Assembly: GCF_019320115.1 (NCBI RefSeq)
Contig: NC_089591.1
Location: 21,616,502 to 21,680,501, forward strand
Direction of reading: 5' to 3'
DNA length: 64,000 bases
DNA from: Miscanthus floridulus
Taxonomy: Eukaryota; Streptophyta; Magnoliopsida; Poales; Poaceae
Positions 54,331 to 64,000 of the stretch are shown here, piece after piece. Both the position numbers and the translations under genes were made by a program. A model generated the notes under the pieces. That model did not search any database. It was not told the origin of the DNA and was given only the letters and a program-made list of their open reading frames with translations. Within the stretch, counting starts at the first letter, position 1. Each line of letters begins with the position of its first letter.

Positions 54331-57300
54331 ATGGCTTATAACCTTTAGTCGCGGTCGTAGCATGGGAGATGAGGAACAACCACCTCCTCCACCGCCCACA
54401 CCAGCTGAGCTAATGCAGACGGTCGTGGAAAGTCAGCGCATGCTAGCTGAGGCTATGCACCAGATGGCTAACCGTGAGGATTGGCATGTCTGCTAGGGAC
54501 TCGAGCCGAACCAGTACAGCAGCTTTAAAGACTTCATGGACACAAAGCCTCCTATCTTTCGTGAGGTAGAAGAACCCTTACAAGCGGATGAATGGTTGAG
54601 CACGATAGAGCAAAGGTTTGGATTGCTCCATTTGACTGAAGGCATGAAGGCTTCGTATGCAGGACACCAACTCCAAGGCCCTGCAGGCATCTGGTGGACC
54701 CATCATAGGACCACCTTCCTTGCTAACATTGAGATCATTTGGAACCAGTTCTAGGCAGCCTTCAGGGGACACTTTATCCCTCCTAGTCTCATGGCCATTA
54801 AGCATACTGAGTTTATGAAGCTCACCCAAGGCAACAAGAGTCTCAATGAGTACCTCTAGGCATTCAACAACCTAGCAAGGTATGCTCTCGAGTTCGTCGA
54901 TACTGACGCCAAGAGAATAGCTAGCTTCAAGAGGGGACTTTCCCCAAAACTGATGAAGTCAATGGGCAACTGCAAGTGTGTCACCTTCAATGAGTTTATC
55001 AGTGACACTCTGACTCAGGAGAACAATGACAAGATATATGCTGCTTCCAAGAACTGTAAAAGGAACTTTGAGGCTGGTGCTTCCCAGTCCAAGGCTCCAA
55101 TGGTATCTAAGACCCCATACCATCCACCCAATGCTAATGTCCGGTACTGCCCACCTCAGAAGAAGAACCAAGCTAAAACTGGTTTCCGCAAGGGGTATAC
55201 AATTTCCTTGCCGAAGAATACCTCTGGGCAGGGTAGCTCCAATGTTCCACCAGCAAACAAGCCATGCTGGAACTATAACCAGCCTAGTCATTGTTCAAAT
55301 AGATGTCCCCATCCTCCCAAGAATGCTCAAGGAAACGTCCATCAGGGGCGTGTTCACTATACTACAGTGGAGGAAATTCCTACTGGTGAAGTGGTCACCG
55401 CTGGTAAGTTCCTTGTTAATGATCACCCTGCAGTTGTGCTCTTTGATTCGGGTGCTTCGCACTCCTTTATGAGTTCTACTTTTGCATCTAAGCATAATAT
55501 GAATGTGATTACAATTGTCAAGGGTGGTTATTGTATTAGTGCTGCTGGAAATAATATCCTGACTAACCAAGTAGTTAAAGATGTAAAGATTGAGATTGGG
55601 GATCGAGAGTTCCGTATGGATCTTGTGGTTCTACCGGGGGTAGGAATTGATATAATCCTAGGAATGAAGTGGATGAGCGGGAATGGAGTGTTGATCGATA
55701 CCTCAACCCGTGTGGTAATGTTGAGGGATCCTGTGGATAAGAAGGGTTTTCTAGTACAGTTACCTCGTGATATCTCTATCCACAATACAGCCAATGCTAC
55801 CCTAGCCAAAGCCATTAAGGATCTACCAGTTGTCTGTGAGTTTCCAGATGTCTTTCCTGATGACTTGCCTGGATTACCTCCGGACCGTGATGTAGAATTC
55901 AAGATAGAACTCATTCTAGGTATGGCTCCTATTTCTCGAAGGCCCTATAGAATGCCGCCCAATGAGTTGGCCGAGCTGAAGAGTCAGTTGAATGAGCTAT
56001 TGAAGAAAGGGTTGATTCGGCCTAGTTCTTCTCCTTGGGGTTGTCCAGCTATATTTGTGAAGAAGAAGGACGAGTCTCTACGCATGTGCGTGGATTATCG
56101 CCCCCTAAACGTTGTTACTATCAAGAACAAATACCCTCTTCCTCGCATCGATATTCTGTTTGATCAGCTCTCCAAGGCTAAGGTATTCTCTAGGATCGAT
56201 TTGAGGTCTGGCTACCATCAGATCAAAATTCGTCCTGAAGATATACCTAAGACAGCTTTCTCTACTCGTTATGGCTTGTTCGAATACCTCGTCATGTCAT
56301 TTGGGTTGACAAATGCTCCGGCACACTTTATGTACCTGATGAATTTTGTATTCATGCCAGAATTGGACAAATTTGTTGTCGTGTTCATTGATGATATCCT
56401 GGTATATTCTCAGAATGAAGAAGAGCATGCTGAACATCTGAGAATTGTTTTAACTCGGTTACGTGACAACCAGCTTTATGCTAAGTTCAGCAAGTGCGAG
56501 TTCATGTTGAACAAGATACCTTTTCTAGGTCATGTATTATCTGGTGATGGAATTTCGGTTGACCCTACTAAGGTGCAAGAAGTCCTTGAGTGGAAGGCAC
56601 CTACTACGGTCACAGAAGTCCGAAGTTTCCTGGGATTGGCTGGCTATTATCGTCGCTTTATCCCGGATTTCTCAAAAATCACCAAGCCCATGACTCGACT
56701 ACTTCAAAAGGATGAGAAGTTTGTGTGGACTCCGAAGTGTGAAGAGGCTTTCCACACTTTGCGGACCTTACTAACCTCTGCTCCTGTATTAGCACAACCT
56801 GACATCGAGAAGCCTTTTGATGTCTACTATGACGCATGTGGCACCAGTTTGGGGTGTGTTCTTATGCAGGAGGGCCGAGTAATTGCTTATGCTTCACGCC
56901 AGCTTCGAAAGCATGAAGTCAACTATCCTACCCATGACTTAGAGCTAGCCGCAGTTGTTCATGCCCTGAAGATTTGGAGACATTACTTGCTGGGTAATGT
57001 GTGCAACATCTATACTGACCATAAAAGCCTCAAGTACATCTTTACTCAACCCGAGTTGAACATGCATCAACGACGATGGTTAGAATTAATCAAAGATTAC
57101 AACCTTCAAGTGCACTACCACCCTGGTAAGGCAAATGTGGTTGCTGATGCCTTAAGCAGAAAGGACCATTGCAATTCCTTGGTTAGTGAAGACTTTCATC
57201 TAGCAACCTCCTTCATCCTGTAGTACTCCACAATATCACTGTGGATTGCTCTCTTAGAAGTCGAATTATCGAACTCCAGAAGACTGATGTGGGTGTGTTT

Positions 57301-58703
57301 CACATCAAGCGGAAAATGAAAGAGAAAGAGACCAAGCACTTTAGGGTCGATGACAAGGGAATTCTCTGGTTTAATGATAGGCTTGTGGTACCCAAAGACA
57401 AAGAACTTAGAAATCAAATTATGGCTGAAGCCCATTCTTCTAAATTGTCCATCCATCCTGGTAGCAGTAAAATGTATCAAGATCTCAAGCTGTATTATTG
57501 GTGGACCAAGATGAAGAAAGAAATTGTAGCTTACATGGCAAGGTGTGATAACTGTTGCAGAGTCAAGGCTATTCACATAAGGCCCGGACTATTGCAGCCA
57601 CTCTCTATTCCTGGCTGGAAGTGGGAAGAAATTAGCATGGATTTTATTGTTGGACTACCCACTACCAAAAAGGGTTGTGATTCCATCTGGGTTATCGTAG
57701 ATCGTCTAACTAAATCCACTCACTTTATTCCGGTCAAGTCTACCTATCATCCTCACAATTATGCTGAGATTTATTTTCAACAAGTGGTACATCTCCATGG
57801 TGTACCCAAATCCATTATTTCTGATAGAGGACCTTAGTTCACGGCTCGCTTTTGGGAGTGCTTACATCAGAATCTTGGCACTCATCTAATCCGTAGTTCT
57901 GCCTATCTTCCGCAAACATCAGGACAGACTGAGCGTGTTAATCAAATTCTTGAAGACATGCTTAGAGCTTGTCTTATCTCTTGCAAAGGCTCTTGGGAAG
58001 ACTGGTTACCTCTCGCTGAATTCTCTTATAACAACAGTTATCAAGAAAGTATCAAAATGGCTCCTTTTGAAGCTCTTTATGGCCGCAAGTGTAGAACTCC
58101 TTTGAACTGGGTGGAACCCGGAGAAAGAAGATTCTATGGTATTGATTTTGTAAAAGAAGCCGAAGAGCAAGTCCGAACTATACAGAAGAATATGACTGCC
58201 GCACAGGCTAGACAAAAGAGCTATGCTGACAAAAGAAGGAAACCTATTGAGTTTGAAGTAGGTGATCATGTTTATTTGAAGGTATCCCCTATGAAAGGAG
58301 TCAAGTGTTTTGGAATTAAAAGGAAGCTTGAGCCTCGATATGTTGGACACTACCGCATTATCGAGAAAAGTGGAAGAGTAGCATATAAGCTTGATCTACC
58401 ACGTGAGATGGGAGCTATATTCCCGGTATTCCATGTGTCCCAGCTGAAGAAGTGTCTTCGTATTCCTGAGGAAAGAATAGCAACAAGGAAAGTCAACTTG
58501 AAATCTAATCTTTCTTATGAGGAAAAGCCCGTGCAAGTTCTGGATACACAAGAAAGAGTGACTCGTACATGAGTGGTTAAGTTATACAAGGTAGTTTGGA
58601 GTAATCAGAGTGAATGGGATGCAACCTGGGAGCGGGAAGATTATTTAAAGGAAAACTATCCAGCTTTCTATACTGATTGGTACGCTTTCCAAATCTTGGG
58701 ACT
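54331..58703 (+). pseudogene. gag-pol polyprotein of unit A2, mostly open
   Basis: The longest open stretch, 54953-57223, encodes 756 residues: knuckle [14 protein letters not shown] (residue 105, nt 55265), retropepsin DSGAS (165-169), RT (about 332-545, FIDD at 478-481), RNase H (about 620-735, DACG, YTDHKSL, ADALSR). Integrase continues at 57241-57837 (zinc-binding zone, MDFIVG, SDRGP) and 57958-58572 (GPY/F-like zone), then a chromodomain. The stops at 54752, 54857 and 57835 are CAG in unit A1, and the TGA at 58570 is CGA there: C-to-T changes. TAGs also lie at 54346 and 54494. A two-base deletion near 57213 shifts the frame before integrase. One knuckle His-flanking Trp is Cys and GPYR is GHYR. 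Decayed but much closer to intact than unit A1. Confidence 0.92.
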
Positions 58704-58714
58704 GAGATTTTTCT

Positions 58715-58726
58715 AAGGGGGGAGGG
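58715..58726 (+). other. polypurine tract, unit A2
   Basis: AAGGGGGGAGGG, one base before the right outer LTR. Confidence 0.9.
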
Positions 58727-61504
58727 CTATAACACCCTAGGTGTTTAGGCTTCCACTAAATTGCATGTCATTTCATAAACATGTGCATTATCCATGTCAT
58801 CATGCCATTATCATTGAAACATACATATGCAACATTTTAAATTGTATGTGTTTCATGCTTGATTTCTTAGAGTGGTAGTAGTGCAACATGTGAATGCAAC
58901 ATGAAACTCTCATACCTTGAAACATGGCAATATGGTAGTAATGTGCCAAGTATAAAATAATCACAAAGTCATGAAACATGCGAAACATTTCATTGCAACA
59001 TTGGGTAAATTGCTGGTTTTGATTGTTTCATCACATGTGATCAATTGAAATGGTATAACAATTGTGTAAAGTGGTTGATCATGGTCTAATACACCTTAAC
59101 TACACTTAGAGTAATTGTTTGGACATTGTTCATGTAGGTCAAAATGACAAAATTGCCTTTGAATGGAGGTTTGACTTGAAATGAACCCTAGAGTGCCACT
59201 GTTTGACTGATTCAAAAGACCAACTTAGAGACTTTGCATGGCTGTGCACTCTTTACAAAAGTTGTAGCTAATTTATCAAGGAACAAAAGTTGTTTTATGA
59301 CCAACCCATGAAAATGTGTGGAACATGGTCAAACATGGCCCAAAAGTCAGAATTTCAGACTGATTTCATACTTAGAAATTTTCCTAAGTCTTTATGTGTT
59401 TTGCAGTTTCAGTGTACCCAACTGTTTCACCTTGTATCTCCCTAACAGAGCCAAACCAGCTCGAGCTCCAATAACAAGAGTTGTAGTTCACATATAGATG
59501 ATCAACTTTGTTAACTATGGCATAGTCTAGAACATCACGGTTTAGGAGCAATTAGCCGTCCAACTCGCTCTGTCAGTCACCTTTGATGATCACTGAATCG
59601 CTGTTTTCAGATATCGGTCAGTGACCGTCATGGCCGATCGGCTTAGGCGACGTTCGCTGCGTGGTGTTCATGCATTGCCAAGGTCACCACATTGCACATC
59701 CGCGCTCCTAAAGAGGGCCAGCGCCTACTGAACACGCTCGCCACTCCATTTCTCCCTCTCGCCTTCCTCGCGCGCAGCGCCGTGTTCACAGCAGCCGCCC
59801 GCCATTGCCGACCAAGCATCGCCGCCACCATGTGCGCACGCCACCATGAAAACGTGTTGCCCCATCCACCTATAGCCTCACCGTGATCCCCTCTGCCACC
59901 CCCACCCCTCAGCCAGGTCGATTGTGCTGTGGTAAGGACGAATTCGTCATTCCTTTCCACCGCCGCCGTGGCTGTTCTCACCGGAGATGACGCTCCACGT
60001 GGCCAGCTCTCCTCGCGCCATTGCCATCCCTCCTCTGACTTGAGCTAGGTCCGGTGAACCCTACGGAAGCCCGTAGAGCCACCTATTAGGGCTGTGACGC
60101 CGTAGCGTCGTCGGAGCCGGCCATGCAGCGACCGAGCACCGCCGTGGCCATCGCCACCCCTCCTAGTTGCGTCAATAGCTGCGAATAAGGGTTCCCCTAG
60201 GTCCGCTAGGATGAGGCAAGCACGTAGACACCCTTGCCTTCGCTGGAGAAGCTACCGGCGATGAGCTTCGCCGCCGTCTCCTCCTCCTCCCCTGCCTATC
60301 TCACTGTCACGCAGGACCCAGCTGTTAGCCACCGAGGCTAAGGCGGGAGCCCAGCGTGGGCTGTGCTGTGTCTTGGGCTTCGCCTGTATGCTTCGTGGGC
60401 CGTTATTCCTTCGGGCCGGCCCAACTGTGGCTGAGTTTTGTTTCCTTATTTGTTTTGTTTTATTATTTCATAGATTTGTATTGATATGCAAAAATCTGTA
60501 TTTCTTAGTATATAGATCCAAATGCTATGGTTCTAGTTTTGTTGAGCTCCTAGTATTGTCTAGTATTTAATAAAAATATTATATGAGCACACTGTTTTAG
60601 AAATTCTGGATTTATTAAATAGGACTTTGAAATGTGTTTTTGGATACATGCAAATTTGTTTGAATTTTATCTTGAGTTTCTATGGTCCAAAAATTATGAA
60701 ATTTTGTGGGTAGTCTATTATTGCTTATTAGAAGCTCTGGTTAAAATTTCAGAGCTAGTGCATGTGTAGTTTTTAACTTATAGAAATTCCTTTTATTAAT
60801 GGATGGATGTTGTGTGAATTTTCATAATTTTTCTATAGATCCAGTATAGGTAAAATTTGGTGAGTAAGGTTCTTATGCAAGAATGATGCTAGGAAAAATG
60901 TGAAATCTATTGCTTGACACTTTTCATTAGGGTTTCCTAATTATGCTCAAATTAGACATGTCATCTTTTATTTTGGGATACAGCAAGTTATGTTTGCCCA
61001 ATGGCTTTGAAATTTTTATGGTAGTCTATGTGCAGCATGAGATAGCTACTGTAATTTTTGTAGATTTTTATGTATAGTTTTACTATATATTGCTTAAATC
61101 ACCTAATTAACTAAATAAATTGGAAAAGGATATTAAATAATTTATTTAGAAGTTGGCACTATACTTTCTGATGTTTCTTAGGTATGAAAAACAAGTTGGT
61201 AAACTTGGTTTGATCAAATTATGCTTTTGCACAATCATTAAATAATTAAGTTAGTAACCCTGTCATTCTGGACAGATTCTAGGTTTGCTGGAAATTGATT
61301 TGGTTAACATCAGAATCATGCTTTGCTGTTTACCATTGATTTGTAGAAAATTTCATAAGCTTTCCAGAATGTCCTCATACAAGTCATTTGGATTTGTATA
61401 ACTCTTGTTGTGATTTAATTACGGGAATACTTGAATGCATATGAAACTTTAAATGTTAAATTATGTATACCGTTACTATTTCTAAGTTGTGGTAATGTTC
61501 TTAG

Positions 61505-61558
61505 GTGTTAGGCCTTTAACCGAAGATGAGCATCTTTATCTTAGGTTATGCAAGTTAG
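61505..61558 (+). other. 54-bp LTR mini-exon, LTR A3
   Basis: Same frame and GTAAGT donor as in A1 and A2; the acceptor side reads 'ttcttag'. Confidence 0.45.
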
Positions 61559-61747
61559 GTAAGTTGATCTTATTCTTTAAGTTAAGTTAGATACATGCTT
61601 AAAGTGATTTGAATAGGGCTAGTCTTACTCGGTAAACGAGTGTCCAGTGATGTTTTCGGTAAACACTTACTGTGATTCATTCATCATGAGCATCATGTCA
61701 TTCCTTATGCATCCATGGTATTTATCTTTTGCATCGGCATGCAATAG

Positions 61748-61920
61748 GTGTACCGGAAGGAGTGACCCTGCTGGAATTCGAGGAACCGAGCGAGCAGCAG
61801 TAGCTGACACCAGAGATTCAGGAGGAGCAGCCTTCAGGAGAAGTGCCAGACGAGGTCGCCGTTGAGTGCCCGGATCACCGTCCTTGCAACTTTGTGAAAG
61901 GCAAGCCCCGGAGCATATTA
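61748..61920 (+). pseudogene. conserved LTR coding block, LTR A3 (broken)
   Basis: Reads VPEGVTLLEFEEPSEQQ, then TAG at the third Gln codon (CAG in A1 and A2). The remainder still shows VECPDHRPCNFVKGKP. Confidence 0.5.
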
Positions 61921-63405
61921 AGCCTCCTAATTTCTAAAATGCAGTTAAAGTATTATTGTTACATATATATATTGTTGCATTAAGTTTAGGTGTTGGATGC
62001 AAACACTTGCTGCATTGGTTACCCAATTCCTTGTCCAGATATTGTTACCCTGAATCCTATGTAGCTCAGGCTCATGTAGTGCTTAGCCCTGCTTTAACAT
62101 AGTAGAAGTCAGGTGATTTCCTGTCATCTGCGAGATATAGGAAGATACATATGGCATGGTTGGCTATATTTGCTATCATGGAAAAGAACCAGTCTTAATT
62201 TGAAATAAAGACCGGGCGGAGGCTTGCCGGTTTGCAGTGACTCCTGTCTGCGTCGCTTAAGGACTAATTCTTGGAGCCTTTCCTATTCATGTTGAACGCA
62301 TGCCTCTCTCTTAGTTGGCCTGGCCCAAAGACCGACCGTGAAGCCGAGTAGCTCAACTCAGGCTGGGAGTCGATAAGTATAAAGTACGCCTCGGAAGGGA
62401 GCCGTAGGCGTGAGTCCAAGGGCAGGTGATTTAAAAGTCCTGATCGTCCTGGCAGAAGGGTAATCCCTAAGAGCGCTAGCGCTGATCGAACCCAGTGAAT
62501 TTGGTTCCTGAGTTATGCCAAAGGTAACCCACGGCTACCCTTGCTAAGTATGCCAGGGTGAGAGTTAGGAATACCCCCCTCAGCTGAGTTGTAATTCAAT
62601 TCGAGTCGCCGTCTCTTCCGATTAGTGAGAACTTGACGGGCTTATCTCCAATGTAGATACACTTAATAACATAATGGTTCGGAAATGATGATATGATGAT
62701 GATAGCCTTATGATACCTGCTATGGTTAATATTGTTTGCTCCTAATAAGTGAGTGCTCTAGTATAGGTGCTAATCTAGTGGACAGGTAAATAATGATAAG
62801 CTTGATGCTAAGTTTAAATTGGTTACTATAATCATAAGCTCTTTTATGCAACTGTGTCAAGCTAGCTCACCTGAAAAGCCTTGCATGATCCTTGGTGTCT
62901 TTTATTTCTAGTTTTGACGGGTAAGTCTAGCTGAGTACCTTCTCGTACTCAGGGTTTATCTCCCACCTGTTGCAGATGACTAGTTCTACTTTGGTTGCTA
63001 CAAGTACTACCTTCTCCCAGCTGGGATGAAGACTAGACCGTTGGGCACGGTCTCTACTAGTTCTCGTATCTGATAATGCTTTTGTGGGACATGACTCAGA
63101 CTTGGCAATGTAATTGAAAACTATGATGTTTGTACCAAACTATGTTGCTTCCGCACACTCAAACTTGGTTTGTAATATTCTATTTCAACTCTGATGGATG
63201 TAATCCGAATGCTACTTGTGAAATGTTGTAACGGATGATGTGTTGTGTTGAATCACTATGATCTTGGTTTGTATGTCGAGAGTTGGTTGAAATCCTTCGT
63301 GATTTTCGGACTACCGGGATTATGGGAGCTTAAGTACTAGGAATTTGATCACTTCGGTGATTGTTTTTGTACTTACGTTCTTATGATTTGGTCGGTTCTG
63401 TTATA

Positions 63406-63410
63406 GTGAA
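63406..63410. other. target site duplication GTGAA, right copy
   Basis: Matches 37125-37129. Joining the two flanks through one copy restores the Tat gag frame. Confidence 0.9.
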
Positions 63411-63608
63411 AGTATTGTAAATCTCTAGGAAGTGTTAGAGATGAGCACTCACATCTTCATGTGCCTTTCCACAAAACTGGCTAGCTTGCACCATGTTGAT
63501 GAGAGCAGGCTTGAGCTCAAAAGCATTGTCTCCAATGTTAATCACCGATCCAGTACAGATGTTGACCGTAGTTGGAGTAGAGAATTTACGGAGAGTCTTG
63601 TCAGCCAT
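63406..63608 (-). pseudogene. gag of the Tat-like element, part 1 (N-terminus)
   Basis: Minus-strand ATG at 63606-63608. Short motifs in order: MADKTLRKFSTPTTVNI, INIGDNAFELKPALINMVQA, QFCGKAHEDVSAHL, stop TAG (CAG expected), HFLEIYNTF. This is the N-terminal series of Tat/Athila gag. It is interrupted at the GTGAA site by chromovirus A; the frame resumes at 37129 on the minus strand. Confidence 0.75.
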
Positions 63609-63881
63609 GGTTTCAAAACTGGTGTTAAGCTATGCCTTGTCTGGTTGTCTTCTGATTCTAAAGCTGAAACTTTCTTGAGTTTAGCTTTAGTCATCCTGAA
63701 TAATGTTACAAGATCTTCAACGTAATTTGTCGGAAGGTCAAAACTAGTCATAAATTACCCTGCATAAGATATGAAAGTAGACAAAATAAGGGTAAACCTG
63801 TTCAAGCAGAGGTAAAATGGTTTTCCTATCACATCTATAAGTAAAAGTTTATCAGTATTCCTTTTGATTGCCTAGCTACCT
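63609..63881 (-). other. 5' leader of the minus-strand Tat-like element
   Basis: Between the PBS and the gag ATG. An in-frame-looking minus-strand stretch at 63620-63751 lies upstream of the chosen Met; I see no domain in it and treat it as leader or a gag N-terminal extension. Confidence 0.4.
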
Positions 63882-63899
63882 TCCTCAGGCAATGGCATT
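63882..63899 (-). other. decayed Tat-type primer binding site
   Basis: On the minus strand AATGCCATTGCCTGAGGA, a degraded form of the TGGCGCCGTTGCC-type site seen intact at 31478-31495. It lies next to the LTR boundary at 63905. Confidence 0.55.
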
Positions 63900-63904
63900 A
63901 GAAA

Positions 63905-64000
63905 TGCTTGTTGACACTTGGTTTTAAGCAAGAATATAAATATTAAGGATTCCACAGGTGCATAGATATTATACCATTAGTAGTACTTTACCCAAGAGTA
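63905..64000 (-). repeat. 5' LTR of the minus-strand Tat-like element (runs off the window)
   Basis: Matches the left end of LTR Z (31500-31610) in the same orientation, including the 'tattaaggattccaca' word and 'atattataccatt'. It is the LTR's 3' end on the minus strand; the rest is beyond 64000. Confidence 0.65.

Larger units (their letters stand above)
37130..63405 (+). mobile_element. chromovirus A tandem array (LTR-internal-LTR-internal-LTR)
   Basis: Three LTRs (37130-41755, 47909-52584, 58728-63405) and two internal regions (41756-47908, 52585-58727), all in the same orientation, with a single GTGAA duplication at the outer ends. The two internal regions are near-identical. This structure arises by recombination between LTRs of two copies or alleles, or by integration of a tandem DNA. 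Each unit is a Tekay/Del-like chromovirus with PBS, ORF0 (H3-like tail), gag-pol-chromodomain and polypurine tract. Neither unit has an intact gag-pol. Confidence 0.92.
58728..63405 (+). repeat. LTR A3 (right outer LTR, more decayed)
   Basis: 4678 bp. Both termini carry a transition: TATAACACCC for TGTAACACCC and TGTTATA for TGTTACA, each at a CHG site (CTG start, CAG end). The GC-rich block (59590-60430) has more C-to-T/G-to-A changes than in A1 and A2. Coding block (61748) has CAG-to-TAG; the terminal block (62976) begins GAC TAG and has a one-base deletion. Hairpin at 62931-62952 is intact. Confidence 0.93.

Noticed and set aside
63432..63725. Plus-strand frames over the Tat gag N-terminus
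   Set aside because: The minus strand reads a recognisable gag (INIGDNAFELKPALIN); the plus-strand frames are its shadow.

Overview
This window is plant repeat DNA, almost certainly from a large grass genome. It shows nested Ty3/gypsy LTR retrotransposons of tens of kilobases, CHG-type mutational decay (a plant methylation signature), tRNA-iMet and Tat-type primer binding sites, and an RTE-like LINE tail. I see no confident host gene, no rRNA or tRNA gene, no CRISPR array and nothing bacterial. The lineage within the grasses is not determined.

Layout. (1) 1-5780: the 3' part of a chromovirus LTR (subfamily C) with a 2511-bp internal tandem duplication that continues off the left edge. (2) 5781-10380: stacked remains of Tat/Athila-like elements: 3' internal regions, LTR X (about 6217-7063), LTR Y (7539-8759), an inverted 3' region, and a 5'-truncated LINE (9321-9590). 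(3) 10381-12939: unassigned DNA, a lysine-rich open frame, and a decayed extra ORF that resumes at 31121. (4) 12940-15131: an LTR-like insertion that interrupts this ORF. (5) 15132-31092: a complete but decayed chromovirus (subfamily B) with TSD CAACC. (6) 31121-32905: the end of the split ORF, a PBS, and LTR Z of a minus-strand Tat-like element. (7) 32906-37129 and 63406-64000: that minus-strand element, with gag and two retropepsin-like domains but no RT seen. (8) 37130-63405: a 26-kb LTR-internal-LTR-internal-LTR chromovirus array (subfamily A) inserted in the Tat gag. One TSD (GTGAA) flanks the whole array.

The chromoviruses share one plan: a very long LTR (about 4.6-4.7 kb); a tRNA-iMet PBS; a leader with two conserved intron-like intervals; an extra ORF (called ORF0 here) whose ATG abuts a splice-acceptor-like site; a gag-pol whose ATG also abuts an acceptor-like site; a C-terminal chromodomain; and a polypurine tract. 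Gag-pol has retropepsin, RT, RNase H and integrase.

The most interesting observation is in ORF0 of subfamily A. Its product begins with a close copy of the histone H3 N-terminal tail (initiator Met, then ARTKLTARKSAGGRAPR), followed by a coiled coil and an acidic tail. Subfamily B has the same coiled-coil and acidic parts but a different N-terminal domain. An element that carries both an H3-tail mimic and a chromodomain suggests self-directed or host-directed chromatin interaction. The LTRs of subfamilies A, B and C also carry small coding-like blocks whose reading frames are conserved, plus a conserved 8-bp hairpin.
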